Source: Acanthochlamys bracteata (Eukaryota; Streptophyta; Magnoliopsida; Pandanales; Velloziaceae). Taken from it: a DNA stretch of 64,000 bases. Under the pieces are notes generated by a model. That model did not search any database and was not told the DNA's origin. It saw only the letters and a program-made list of their open reading frames with translations. Shown one piece after another: positions 1 to 13,410 of the stretch; position 1 is the stretch's first letter, and the number at the start of each line of letters is the position of its first letter. Location of the stretch: positions 4,256,461 to 4,320,460 of the forward strand of contig CM034139.1 in assembly GCA_019914995.1 (NCBI GenBank), written 5' to 3'. The position numbers and the translations under genes are program-made.

Positions 1-22
1 TGTTCTGATTTTAATTGTGCAG

Positions 23-64
23 AAGGAGCTGGAATCCGGGGTTTTGAGATTGAATAGTGCATGA
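23..64 (+). CDS. Terminal exon of an upstream gene (partial)
   Basis: A pyrimidine-rich stretch ending in the acceptor GTGCAG (to 22) is followed by an open frame of 13 codons and TGA, reading KELESGVLRLNSA. A short last exon is a common plant arrangement. The rest of the gene would lie to the left of the window, so neither the family nor the phase of the exon can be confirmed. The call rests only on the acceptor and the in-frame stop. Confidence 0.3.
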   Translation, partial: KELESGVLRLNSA

Positions 65-3000
65 AACTTGATAGGTAGTTTATTACATGTTGCGTACAGT
101 TTAATGGTCTCTATAGGCGTCAAGGTTTTTTCTAGAAGATGTTTGTTTGTTGATTTATGTCAAAATTTATAGTTTATATTTTGACTCGTGCAATATTTAA
201 TTATATTTTTTATAATTAAATTAATTTTTTATTCAAATGAGCTATTAAAAATAGTTAAAAAATTTGAATGATCTTAACGAAAAAAAATAAAGTAAAGAAT
301 ATTTGGAAAAAACTCTTGGAGAAAAAGCATTATATTACTTTGTTTGAATATAACTCTTGTTTGATTTATTTGATGCTCTAAATAAGAGTTCACTCTTTCT
401 ATTTATAGCTTCTCCATCTCCTCATCCGACGGTGAAAATTATTTTGATCAGATGGTGAAGAATATATGATCCAGAAAGTTCTTACATAATATTTTTTATA
501 AAAATCTCTATTTTTTTAAAATATTTTCTAATCTACTATAGATTAACGCCAGCTATTTTATATATAGAATATTTTATCTTACTCTAAATTTGGCTTAGTA
601 CAATGTATCTTTTACTTAAGTTAAAAATATTTTATTGAGATATTTCGGATGGAGAGAAAAATAAAAATAGTCATACCGTAACATTTAGCGTGGGAGATTG
701 ATTTAAGTAAAGAGCTGAAGCAGCCATCGAAGCCTGTCCTAGAGCTACAAGTTGAAGCAGCGACTTGGTGGCTCTGTGGTGCAAGTAGGAATTCCTTCCG
801 TTGATGATTTGATATTTGACTGTGCAGTTTATGATTGCCAGGGTTGTGCTTCCATAAATACGCAGTTAGTATGTACATTTCATACTGATAATGGGAGAAT
901 TTTGCCTCAGAGATAAGAAAGGGTTGCATCTCCAAGATGGAGACTGGTGCCAACATGAGGAAAGCAAGCAAAATGGAATAGAGAAAGTAAGAAGCTCTTT
1001 GTGTCACCGTAAGTTTATGTTAATGCCGTTTAAGCTGTAAATTTGGTTTTAGAGCTTGTGCTACTCTTGTGGTCGATGTGTTAAATGTTATCTTTATATG
1101 ATTGTGTTAAATCTCATCTTTTTTTGTACGTGTGGATTTTTGTCACCATCTGTGTGTAAGCCCAGCTATTCCTTCTTGAAATTGAAAATTGATCTGTCCA
1201 AGGATCACAATCTCTGATTGTACTGGTTTCTATTTGTTTCTCTGTTGAAGGATGTTGTGTTAAGGTAATATAGTAGACCAAGGGATAATCCTGTAGTAAT
1301 GGCAGCTCTGTCAATAGAGCGATATTTCAAGTTACATACCTATTACATCAGTATGATTAACTTGCATATGAGTGTTGCATAAGGTTGGATACCACTTCAA
1401 CACTCTTGGTTCTTGTTCTTGGCACTGTAGTTGAAGAGGAGTTACAGCTACTTACCCCTTGGAATTGGTGGTGCTGGAGTTAATTTCAGCTTATGTCTCT
1501 TATTCACCTGAAATTGCTGCTAGGTATAGACATAAAGAATTGTTATTTTCCTTTTCATAATGACTTGCTATTTGTATACAGTTTTCTCAAATGGTTAAAC
1601 ATTGACATCCTCAACTGCATTGTTATGAAAGTACTTTTTTCATTAGACCTTGTTGCCTGTGGTTAGTTTCTTATTTAAACAATTTGTAAATACTGATTTG
1701 GATATATTGTTGATGTGAAAAGGAACTTTTGCTTTTATAACAAATTTCTTTGGGATCTTTTCCTGCTTGTGTGGGAAAGTTACGCATCTCGTCTTTGCTC
1801 AACCAAGTAATCTTTATGCCACTGCTTACATTTTGCTTAGCAACATTTGGGTCTACGAGAAAGTTGTGCTGCTTGAACCAGTAGGAAAGAGTATTGGTTG
1901 CATTCTCAAGTGTGGTTGTGTTTTCTTTGAATCGGGCGTGGAAGATTTTTTTTTTTCTTCAATTAGTTGTTTATGTTATCTAGTTGCAATTCACAAAGAT
2001 TTTGACAATGACGTTTAGTTTCACTATGTTAGTTTATCTCAATCATAGAGGTCACTAGCTTAAACAGATGCGTATTTTTCCTGCAATTGTCAAAAGGTAA
2101 CAATGACCTTTTCAAGGTTGAGTCTATTCTATTACAGTAAACAACCCAAACTTTTGGAGTTTGTGGGATTATTCTCAAAATGTAACCCTGTGAAGTGTTT
2201 TATTTTGTTTTTAGTTGTTATTGTTGTTGTACTTGCATGCATTTGTGTTTCTCACTTACCAACAAAATTTGGCCTGAATTTGTTGGTTGCCATGTGAACT
2301 CAGTTACTTGTGATGCGGCAAGCAAAATTTGATTGGAGTTGCTTGAAACAGACATGACATGGTTTATCTTCATGAATATGCAAAATCCTCGTGTAGCATC
2401 ATACAGTTACCATATAATAAATATCAAGTCCAATTACCAGATCAAGCGCTAATAACTAACACATGAAAAAGACGTTTGTTCTCCTTTTTGTCCTTTTAGT
2501 GTATTTCCTTCTCATCTGTGAAGTTGTGATGCCAGGTTTTATAATTATGATTATCTCTGTTTATATTTCCTTGACTCTTTGTCTGCTTCAGTTTTGATGC
2601 AGGATTGCTAGGCTCATTGGTGTATCCAGATGCTTGGCAGTACTGCTGATTCCATAGCAACTGGAGCCAAAGGACTTGTCAAGTTTGTTTTGCTCTCAAT
2701 ATAGTGCCTCCAAATTTTCAGCTTGCTTGCAGTTGCTTTACATGGACTTTGCATTCACAAGGACTTTTTTGATAAAAGTTTGGAAATAAGGTAAAGAAAA
2801 GAAGACGAACAAGTTGAGAATAAGATTCAACAAGATGAGAATAGCTGAGCTTAGAGATTGAAGTAATACAAAAAAAAAAATTTCCTGCCAACTCTAAGTG
2901 GCCAATATCTATAAATAGACCTTGCTGCTGAGTAAGAGTCCAACTAAATCACTCTTACTGTTAATGAATCTAATTAAACAAGTAATTTAACTCTTAACAA

Positions 3001-6000
3001 TAAAATCAAAATAAATTTAGTAAACTCTAGCTGACGGTGTCTCTCTGGTATCTAATTATTTCTCCAACTCTAATAAGTTCAGCCAAAATCAAAAACTTTT
3101 CAGCACCTAGAACAGAAGTTTCTACTGATCTCATCAGAATGCACTCGGTGCAATGTTCCAGCATTCTACAGATTGCATCGAAGGCAATTATCATGCTTTG
3201 TGTTTGTGGCATATGTAGCTCTTCTAGACCTTGCGTTGCTGCCTGATATAGGATGTGTAATATTTTTCCTTGAAACCGCTAAATCCAGTCATCTTGAAGC
3301 TGCTGTCAAAGTGACATGACACAGATGGTTTCAGTTTTAGTTAGTACTTTTTCTTGCAATAGATTAATAACGAGAGATTACAAGAAAGGAATTTATATTT
3401 TTCTCAAAAACATTATCAAATTTCAATCTATCATCTAGTACAGGTATCTTCCAATCTAAATGAATATGCAACTTTCGTAGTTCTTTACATGACCTATGCA
3501 AGGTATTGTTTTTCTTCTTGTTTTATTGTAAGAAGGAAATCAAAGATTTTTGGCCCCCTTTTTTACTGGTTCTATTGAAAGACTAAGAGAGCGTTTTAAA
3601 CTGCTATTTTTTAATTTTTTTTAATTTTATATTTTTTAATATATATTTTATAAATATGTAAAAAATTTATTTAAAATAATAGAAAATGTAAAAAAATTTT
3701 ACAAAATAAAATTTTTTTATCATATATTTTTATTATTTTTTTAAAAATAAAAAAATAAAATTTATTTTTAAAAAAATAAAAATATTTTTTATTTTAAAAA
3801 AATTCTATTTTATAATCACTTTCAAACGTTTCTTTACTGAAAATATGATTTCGTCGGGGCAGTTGGGCAACCTAAACTTCTAGTCCCCGTAATACTGGTG
3901 ACGGTTTACAACGATGGGAATGAGCAAGTGCATTCGCAGAATTCCTTATATCTTTCTGTGAGCTTGGTGGTTTATTTCTCGTGCATGTTCAATGTTCACA
4001 TGAATACATGATTACTTGTCTGTTAATTAATGAGAATTTAATGATGCAGGATACTGGTTCCTGATTACAGCTTTATGCACCTCTAGTTGATACTATGCTT
4101 GTGGGATTCTTCACCTATACGATTGCCGCTTTTGACCAAGCTATCCAGGATGCAGTAACTGTACAACAGCTTAGCATGTTTGGAAAAAAAAAATTTTTAA
4201 TTTTTTATTTCATATTTTTTGATAAAGTTTTTAGAATATTTTATAGAATTTTTAAAAAAATTTTTAAAATGTAAAATATTTCTACGTCGTAAAATTTTCT
4301 TATAATTATTTTTATTATTATTTTTTAAAATAAAAAAGGGTTTATTTTTCAAAAATTCTCAAAATATTATTGTTTTTTGGAAAATTATTTTTTAATAAGC
4401 ACTCCTAAATTTTTTTTATAAAATAGTTAGAAATTGTTTGAAATTACTTTTAAAATAAAATTTTTCTAAAATAAAAATATTTTTATTTTTAGAAAAAGTA
4501 TTTTTTGATTTAAAATAATAATAATAATAATAATAATATTTTATTATGTAAAATTTCTTTTATATTTTTTGAATTTTTAAATAAAATTTTTAAATATTTA
4601 CAAATTATGTATTAAGAATGTAAAATTAAAAATTAAAAAATTAATTTTTAAAAAAGTAATACATTGCTTGCGAATGCTGCATTTATTGGCATTGAAGCAT
4701 TCAACTCGGACTGCAGAGAAGGTGAGAAGAAAGTAATCTATAAGTAACGTCATACCAATTAGTAAACGAAAAGTGAGCTTGTGTTGCTGAATGCGCGTAT
4801 ATTGAGAGTGCTTAAAATTAAAAAAATTTATAAATTTTTCTTTTAAGCTTTGTGAAAAACAAGTTTAATTTTTTTACTGCTAAAAAATAAAAAAAATTAC
4901 TTATATATATAATTTGTTTTATGTATTATTTATTTCTAATTTTTTTATAAAAAAAAGACTATAGAATGCTTATTAAAAACGAAATGATAAAATGAAATGA
5001 ACAATTTGGCATAACGATTCCAAGTATTTCTTAACCTTGCATCACTGCTACAACCAAGCTCTTTGATTTGGATTGCAGAATTATGAGGGTGATTGCAACA
5101 CTACTGAAAACCTGAATAGGTTACTTCTTTTTTTTCATTTCATGGTAAATTACCTTATTTGATCTTCAAAAAGATTCTGTCAGGTGAGAGCTGGACCATT
5201 CTTTGCGGATCTGACAGAGGCTTCGTGTCATCAGAATCCTTTAGCAGCAGTAATCCTTTCTAATAAATGAAATCCATATATGGTCCTTTTAAGATAGAAA
5301 GCTGCTACGCTTGTGTGCTTTTATTGAGAAACAAATTTATCACTGCTGTGATTTCTAGACATATCTGTTACTTTTTGGATATAATTTAGTATGGCATCCA
5401 TTTCTCTTTTCGATATAATCTCATGTTTATACTTTTGTGTGGATTCTTCTGTAGCAGGCAATTCCACATTGAGCTAGAGTTCCATTTATCAACATGGGAG
5501 ATTGTCACGTATTCACAAATTCATCAATCCTCCTGAGAGCAGGATGTCCTTTTGGACAAATTTTCTCAATAATGGATAAGTGCCACGCAATTCTGGAAGT
5601 TATCCTCAAATCAAATTCAGTACATGAGAGTTGTTTGAGAGCGTTAAACAAAATTTTTTTTTTATTTTATAAAAATTAATAATTGAATGTAGTTATATAT
5701 AATATATATAGATTTATGATGTATAATTTATATATAGTTTTAAAAAAAATTATAAAACTTTTTAAATACTATAGTATCTATTTGATAACTATAAAAAATT
5801 TAAATAGGATGAAAAGTAGTGCGACCCAAACAACCACTTCAAGTCATTCTGTTATGGAACTAGTTAGTTGCATACAATTTTGCAAAAAAAGTTGAGAGAA
5901 AGTATAGGTTGATTCTAACCATGTAATACATGCACGCTTATTTTGCACGTGAAGTTTTAGTTGTCCCCGGGTTCAAATAATAACAAATTTTACTTTTTTT

Positions 6001-6985
6001 TAATATTTTAAAGTTTATTTTTTATATTAAATTATTTTTACCAAATTTAATTTTGTTTTAATTTTTATATATTTTTATTTTAAAAAAATTACTGAACTTT
6101 ACTTTAATTAATTTTTATAAATTTCATTTTTGCTAAACTTTTTTTAAAGTAAGTATAACATGCTCTTAAGCGATTAAATCATCTCGTAAATAGCTCGAAA
6201 GGCATCTTTTTTACATGAGTCGATTTTAAAGATATTTATAAATTACAAATCTAGGTTGGAGCTTAAGTATGTATTTTTTAACATCAGTCCACTTTAAAAA
6301 ATATTCGTAACTTCAAATCTTTCGTATTTGCAAAATAAGCACTATTTTAAATAGACAAAGTCGATTCATTTAAAATAAGTTTACGACATCTGGCCAATTA
6401 GATTAAATTTTAAATATATAATAGTATAATTTAATTGCTGCTGGCAGCTTACCATCACCGGAGAAGTTCTCTCTATCATGAACTTGCCATAAAAAAAGAA
6501 CAAACAATAGAAGAAATAACACTAATCTATTACTAGTCAAAAACTTCAAGTTATCAGACAACTCAGTCAATCACCAATTCAAACGACCCTTGAGATTATT
6601 TATTTGAAATATTCACGAATTAAAAGTCATCAAAGCAAATACAAAATTATTTTCTCATCTTTTTTCTCAAAATTCTCAATTATTTTAGCTAGACTACAGT
6701 GTTCCTCAAAACAACCGTTCCTTATTCATTGTGATTCAAATTTATAATATTTTAAGGTAATCTTATTTAATTTAGTTTATAAATATTCGTCATACATTAA
6801 TAAAATACCCTAATTTAGTCAGGGAATTATACTAAAAGTGGATTAGATTGAATAACTTCCGGAAACACGGTAGCCAAATTCTGTTTTTTCGCGTTGTCTA
6901 CAGAGAACAAACATCACAGTGATTACAAAAAAGATTAAAATCAAAACTCTTTCAATTTCCATGTGCGAGCCCCCACAACGACTCA
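65..6985. other. Intergenic region with AT-rich elements and exon-like fragments
   Basis: No intact gene is visible. The stretch from 600 to 3350 has moderate base composition and could hold untranslated or noncoding transcript. AT-rich element-like segments lie at about 3585-3838, 4180-4660, 4810-4990 and 5990-6140. Short open segments next to splice-like signals occur at 3850-4011 and 4071-4170 on the + strand, and at 3027-3240 on the minus strand. They match no family I recognise. An (AAT)n microsatellite is at 4514-4538. Confidence 0.5.
3585..3838. repeat. AT-rich MITE-like element, copy 1
   Basis: About 250 bp of almost pure A/T, bounded by GC-richer ends AGCGTTTTAAACTG on the left and CAAACGTTTCT on the right. 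The ends are roughly inverted relative to each other. The core carries the family signature: an ATAAATAT tract, then a run like TACAAAATAAAATTTTTTTA, then TATTTTTATTATTTTTT. The same layout recurs many times in this window in both orientations. Confidence 0.5.
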
Positions 6986-7023
6986 ATGAGACGAGTCAAA
7001 AATAAAGAGCAAACAAAACCGAC

Positions 7024-7506
7024 TCAGCCGGAAAACCCACGCGTCGGCGGCAAAACCCACCGCTCCACCGCCGCTCTGCCATCAGTGCCGTACTCGATGA
7101 CGCAAGATGACGTGGAACCAACCCCTCGTATAGCGGCAGGACGCCCCCTACGGCGGCCGGCACCGATGGGAACATTCCGAAGCGTTCCTCCGGCGGTCCA
7201 GTAGCGGTGGCACGCTCGGCAGAAGTGTCGCGGCTGATTCACGTTGTAGTTGTTGAAGTAGCAGAACTTCGTTTCTCTGCTTTTGCACCTAGGACACGGC
7301 AGCGCCGCCGCTCCCCTCGCTGCCTCTGCTGCTGCTTCTGTTGCTACAGCAGCAGCAGCGGCGGCGGCGGCTGCAGACTTGTGTTCTGTCCTAGTTGAGG
7401 CTTGATCTGGTCCCGTGGACTTAGTTGGTTTAGATTCTGCTAGAATTAGTGTTCCAAACAGCTTGAAAGCAGGTGTTTCGCAACGGCCAACATCGAGCTC
7501 CGCCAT
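7024..7506 (-). CDS. Dof zinc-finger transcription factor, DOF1.5/COG1-type
   Basis: Predicted nuclear DNA-binding protein of 160 aa, single exon. The Dof finger occupies about residues 69-122, with the zinc ligands C71, C74, C96 and C99 in CX2CX21CX2C spacing and the invariant core [19 protein letters not shown] motif at residues 15-18 is the conserved N-terminal signature of the CDF/DOF1.5 group. A polyalanine run lies at 45-53. Dof proteins bind AAAG sites; DOF1.5 (COG1) of Arabidopsis acts in light signalling. The protein is short, close in size to Arabidopsis COG1, and lacks the long C-terminal region of full CDF proteins. The ATG at 7506 is the first in frame and lies downstream of a TATA box and a CT-rich leader. 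The coding DNA is GC-rich compared with its surroundings. Family call is firm; the exact orthologue is inferred. Confidence 0.93.
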   Translation of the reverse strand: MAELDVGRCETPAFKLFGTLILAESKPTKSTGPDQASTRTEHKSAAAAAAAAAVATEAAAEAARGAAALPCPRCKSRETKFCYFNNYNVNQPRHFCRACHRYWTAGGTLRNVPIGAGRRRGRPAAIRGVGSTSSCVIEYGTDGRAAVERWVLPPTRGFSG

Positions 7507-7759
7507 AGAAACTAAGTAGCTAGCTATATAACCAGAAGCTCTTTTATCACTGAAATATGAAGTCTTTCAAGTTGCAGGTACCGTCTGATCCAAAAATATA
7601 CCAAAAAAAAAACCCAAGGAGAAGAGTTAGAAGAAGAAGAGCTTCGGATGCAGATAGGATTCAAACTTCATAGAGTTGTGAAGCTGAAGAAGAAGAAGAA
7701 GGAGAAGAAGTGTTAAGATCTCACAAGGAGATGAAGGGGAAAAAGAAGTTGAGAAGAGT

Positions 7760-7767
7760 ATATAAAG
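7760..7767 (-). promoter_or_regulatory. Probable TATA box of the Dof gene
   Basis: On the minus strand the sequence reads CCCTTTATATACTC, about 255 bp before the Dof start codon. It is followed by a CT-rich tract (minus strand, about 7740-7680) typical of a plant core promoter and 5' leader. Confidence 0.5.
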
Positions 7768-10700
7768 GGCTGCAACTGGAAGGTGGAGGGGATAAAGAAG
7801 AAAGGTGAGATACTTATTTATTTATTTATTAGAAACTTGTCTAAGAATTAGAAAAGCAACAAAAGAAAAGAAAAGAAAAAGTGAAAAAAGTGATAAAGGA
7901 AAAAAGAAAGAAAAAAGCAACAATCAGAAAGCAAAGACAAAACTGATCATCATCATCATCACTCATATACAAAAGAAAGAAATCCTTAACAACAATTTCA
8001 TTTCTTTAGTCAAATTCATTACTTTAATTAGTTATTGAAGGAACTTTTCTGGATTTTCTTCATTCAATTATAAAACTCCACTAAACTATTTACTATTACA
8101 TCAACATACATATTAGTAGCTTTTTCAGTTTTTACTTTCAAATTTTATGCTCTAGAATTTTTTGTAAAAATTTGAAAAATCGGTATATAAGTAGTTCCAT
8201 CATAAGTTGTACAAACAATTTTTCTTAAAAATTCATTAAAAAATATTTTTAAAAAATTACATTATTTTAGGCAATTCTAAATGTCTCTTACTGGAATAAA
8301 GGTGATTCCAAAGAAAAGTTTATTTATTAAATATAAGGAGGCTGCTAACTGAAAGCAAGGTGAGTCTATTGACTGATTAATTATTTAATTAGAAAATTGT
8401 ATGCATAATACTCTCAATAAAATTTAAAGATATACAAATATATTAAATAAATTGTTGTGTATAATTATTATAAAAAAAATTCAAAAAAAATATTTGTTCA
8501 GTTATCTCGAACATGAACGAAGATGATGATAAGGAGATGAAGAATTAAATTGAATTGATTCCAACTAAAACTGGATAGGTAAAGAATTGTCGTCTGTTTC
8601 CATCACGTTTGTGTACTAAATAATAATGTCAAAGTTTGAATTTTCCTTTGTTTTGCTATTATAAGTTAGGCCAGCAAGGACATGGATTTTATTGTCTTGT
8701 TCCTTGAAATAGACCAACTCAACTGCAACATTTTTGGTATAATAATTTGGTCACGTCTTAAATCTTATTAATTATTAGCTGTTATTATAATGGTGGCTAT
8801 TTTTTATCATTTTTTTGTAGTTAATTATGTAAATAATAGTGTACACGAGCTGTCTGCCGTGAGAAAAACAACAAACTTTTTTTTTTCAATCAAAAACGGT
8901 TAAAATAACAACAGGGTTATAAGTAACAATTTCAGAACACCAAACATTAATGATGAAATTTCAAGATAGTGAAGTAGAATACTTTCCTTTTTTAGCAGAT
9001 TTATTTAGAATTTTTATTTAAAAAATTTTACATAATAAAAGTTTTTTATTATATATTTTTATTATTTTTTAAATTAAAATAATAGTATTTATTTATTGAA
9101 ATAATAAAATATTTATTATATTAAAAAATTTATTATATAAATATTTTCAAATCGTCTTTATTATATAAATAAATAATTGCTTAATTTAAAGACCAAAGAA
9201 AGTTACTTTTCACACATGATATTTAGAATACTTATAAAATAAATTTTTTAATAATGAATTGTATTTTTAAATATTATTAAGATTTTTTTAAAAATAAATT
9301 TTATTTGTTTGTCTAAAAATAATAAATAAGTTATAATAAATTTATAAGTTTTTGTATTTTCAATACTTTTAATATATATTATAAAATTATTAAAACTATT
9401 AGAAAAATATAGAATAAAATTGTAAATAGATAAAAAAAATTGCACAGCAAACGTATTCATAATCTAATAAAGGATTCAATGCAGCGGACATAAAGAAAGA
9501 TATTAGTGAGATTGCATTTTTGTTTTCTTCCTTGCTAGTCTTCTCATTATCCAATCACCACAAAATAATATATCAAAAGAAACTTCTAGATATTCTTTAA
9601 TTTTGATAAATATATTCTTCAATTTTTTCAGGGATTGTTCATGATTGATACCATCCTTGAGCTTCTTAAAAAAAAAAATTTCAAAAGCATATAGATTGTT
9701 ATAAAGAAATTTGCTAAAACTTAGTTTCATATACCATACAGAACCTACCTTTGGGTGAGAAAAATTAAACGAGGAAAAAGATAAAGAATAATCTTCAAAA
9801 CCATACTTATATACTAGTTTTCTGTTGATATTGTTCGTTGTTATTATTTTTAAGACTTTCAAATGTATTTATGAAATAATACTTTTTTAATAAAAATATT
9901 TATAATTTTTTAAAAAACAAGTATAATTTTTTGACCTAAAATAATATATATATATATATATATATATAATTAATATTTTTATACTTTATACATTTATAAA
10001 TATTATAAATATTATAAAAATGTAAAATATTATTTAAATAAAAAAAGCTCGTCCAGACGTTCCCTTAGTTTTAAAAAGCAAAACTATTCCATTCGATATA
10101 CCTTTTAGATTAGCTCGTGTTGGAGAAGTGTCAACGCAAAAAGCAACATTATTAAATTCACATTCATTTTGTGGAATCGTAACATTAAAGAATTGCATGA
10201 AAGGGAACTAAAAAGAATTATGCTTTTACTTATTTTTTTACTTTTGTATTACTTTTGAGTGACTTGTTGTATTATAATAGCTTGCGTTTGCTTTATTAGA
10301 AATTAAAGCAGGAATCAGTTTGGTTAAGAAAAGTTTTTTCTTTTGTTAAACGCATGTTGGAGATTATAGCTTTTACTTTTCTTTTCTTTTTGCTTTTTTC
10401 TTTTCTTCTGGTTTACTTTCTTAAAACAGTGTTGAGCTTTTTAAGGAGAAAAGAAAACTTTTTTTTAAATTTTAAAAAGAAGTAACAAGTAAAAGTTCCT
10501 TCTTGGCTTTTTACCTCTTTTGTCTATGTTTAATGTTTCATAATCTCATCTCATATATAAGTCTTATTTAGAGTAGCTAAAAAAATAAAGCTTTTAAAAA
10601 ATATCTTTTTATAAATTATTTTTAAAACGAATTTCTTTATTAAATTTTAAAAAATTATATATAATGATAGTTATATTATTTGTAAATCATGCATATAAGT

Positions 10701-11947
10701 CATATAATATTATATATCCACTATTTGTAAGCAGTTTTGAACTTTCTTACGTTAGGTTAGAGCTCTGTGATGACTTTCACAACCTTATCATCATTGACAG
10801 ATAGCTGTTTTCATTGTTTAAATCTTAACTCGAAAGAAAAGAATAAAAAGAAAAAGAAAGATTTAGTATGATAGTGAGATTACTTTATTCCCACCTAGTT
10901 AGGTTTCTCCTTAACAAATATAATATAAATAAAACTGCTATATTCATATTATATTAATCAACCAATAAGAAGAAGAATAATTTAGCAGACGTTTCACAAT
11001 TGCTTCTGATAAAAAGTTTTTCAAAATAAAAAATTTAAACTGAATCTGATTTTTATGACCTAAAAAAATAAAATTATGTATAAAAATTATGCATCATATA
11101 ATTAATTCTGTATTTATAACTAAGAAATATGAAAACTTTTCAAATAACTTTAATGTTAACTTTTCTAATATTGTTAGGTTTACTTCTTTTTCACTCACAA
11201 TAAACAAAATAAAAAGAAAGCTAAAGTAGATTATGATTTGCAACTTTCTTTTGTTCTAGAACAAAATGTAACTTACTGATGTTTTATTATGATTATTTAA
11301 GAACTAACGAACTCAACAAATCACAAAAGAAAAGTTTTGGAAAAAAAAGCAACCTTTTCTATTTGGTTCTTCATTCAAGAAATAGCAACTTGATCTTTAG
11401 GAATTCATCAATTTGATTGATTTCCATACCAAACTGATGTAGGCCAGCTAGTTGGATTAAGATTTAAGAATAAAGAATTTCAATTAATTAATACAATTGT
11501 TTTATGGATTTAGAAAAAGGTTAAAGCCATCTTATAGACAGCTGAAAAGTAAAACATTTTAGGAAATCGTTTAAAATACTATTTTGCCTATATAATATAT
11601 CATGACATATAATTTACATATATATGTTAAATCAACTCTTTTACTATATTATGTATAATTTATTTTGGATTAAAAATTTCAAAGTTATTAGCAAAGTTTT
11701 AGCTAATATATAAAAGACGTTTAGAAATAATTATGATAAAATATTTTAATTGAACTATATTTTAGAAATTTTTAAAAAACAAGTTTGATTTTTTTAACAT
11801 AAAACTAATAAAAATTATACATATAAGTTTATATGACATACAATTTATCAATATTTTGTAAATATTTTAAAAGTTTCTATATATATTGTAAAAGCTTTTA
11901 TAAATATATTAAACTTTTGAAAATAAAAAATAGTATTATAAACAATG

Positions 11948-12191
11948 CCAAAGATCGCCTGAGACGTTGTTTGTGAGAGTTTTTTTTAATTTTTATTTCA
12001 TAAAATTAATTTATATTTTGAATAATTTTTAAAGCATTTTACACAGTTTATTTAATCTATAAATAAATTTTACATTATAGAAGTTATTTTTACTTTTTAT
12101 ATTTTGATATAAAAAAATTTATTTTTTTAAAATACAACAAAAATATTTTTATTAAAAAGAATCATTTTGTAACTGCTCTCAGACGCCCCCT
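11948..12191. repeat. AT-rich MITE-like element with GC-richer inverted ends
   Basis: The left end reads GAGACGTTGTTTGTGAGAG. The right end read from the opposite strand is GGGGGCGTCTGAGAGCAG. The two share a GCGT/ACGT core and a GAGAG block. About 210 bp of A/T-rich DNA lies between. This is one of the clearer copies of the family. Confidence 0.5.
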
Positions 12192-12261
12192 AAAACTTCT
12201 CCGCACGTGCACACGCAAGAAATATTTGCCATGCAGAAACAAAAGTTGGACCAATCTATGA

Positions 12262-12538
12262 GACATTTGGCGGTGTTTATAAAAAAAAAAATTTTTAAAA
12301 TAAAAATATTTTTATTTTTTTTAAATAATAGGTTTTAATTTTTTATTTTAAAAAAAAATAAAAATATATAATAAAAAAATTTTATTTCGTAAAATTTTTT
12401 ATACTTTTTAAATTTTTAAATAAATTTTTTAAAATTTTAAATTATATATTAAAAAATATAAAATAAAAAAATTAATAAATAATTTATTATAAAAAAATTG
12501 ATAAATAGTTTATTATAAACTGTGCCAAACGGGCTCCA
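12262..12538. repeat. AT-rich MITE-like element, opposite orientation
   Basis: Starts near GGCGGTGTTTATAA and ends at GTGCCAAACGGGCTCC. It contains the family core in reverse order relative to the copy at 3585: a TAATAAAAATAT-type block precedes the ATATATTAAAAAATAT block. The right end carries the CAAACGGG motif seen also near 61711. Confidence 0.5.
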
Positions 12539-13410
12539 TATTCCGTTATCAAAAGCTAAAGACGAACTTTTCTTTGCGTTTGATCCCACGTTTTTGACAA
12601 CAGAACATTTGCAAATTGCTACCGATCTACAAATATTTATTTACATAATCGCTTTAATAATTAATCATATAATTCAATACAATTAGTGATTTTTCATCTA
12701 TTTATATTACCATTTCAACCTTTAATTTATTTTCTTGATAAAAAAATATTAATGAAAAATAGTGTTATTTTTCTCGACTGACTATTAGATAAAAAATTAT
12801 ATATCGTAAGATATTATTTGTAGCGCAAATTATATTATATTTTGTATTATATTTATTATTAATTGATCGAAGTTATAATTAAACATTATAATAACAGCTA
12901 ATATTCAGCTTATTTTATCTGTTCAATTTTATATCATAGAAGAAGGATAAAGGCATCCCTCGTTAATTTGTTCACTTCATATTTTGTTAATTTTAATCAA
13001 TTTTGATCCAACCTTCAGGATCAATAAAAAATGAAAAAGTCATTCCATCCTTATAATTTAGTTATTCTTATTCATCTTTACATGTTTATAAAAGCATGTT
13101 TACGGACTATTCAAATTTATTGTTGGGCAAAATTTTCACTTCCAATTTATTCAAAATATATCAAAATTCAATTCAATTTTTCATAAAAAAATTATTTAAA
13201 AAATTTTATTTTAAATCAAAAAATTTTATTTTAAATAAAAAAAATTATATCAAATTTATATTTTGTAAAAAGTATATAAAAAATTAAATTTATTTTAAAA
13301 CTATTTTTAAATAACTTATTTTTATAAACGCATTCTCGGAAACTCACTTTAAAGAAATACCCGTTTACCTTAAGACCTACCAAGACCATATACATATGAT
13401 GCAAAGCTAA

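Larger units (their letters stand above)
7770..13410. other. AT-rich intergenic spacer
   Basis: No coding signal beyond chance reading frames in low-complexity DNA. A GAAAAG-rich purine tract runs at 7855-7920. A (TA)12 microsatellite sits at 9945-9968. Several AT-rich element-like segments occur, for example 8990-9160, 9890-10065, 10560-10700, 11740-11945 and 13130-13310, in addition to the two listed separately. The minus-strand open frame at 9503-9862 has only A/T-driven codons and no recognisable family. Confidence 0.5.

Noticed and set aside
9248-9862. Minus-strand frames at 9248-9460 and 9503-9862
   Set aside because: Codons are dictated by A/T runs (F, K, N, I, L, Y). No motif, and no start or promoter context.
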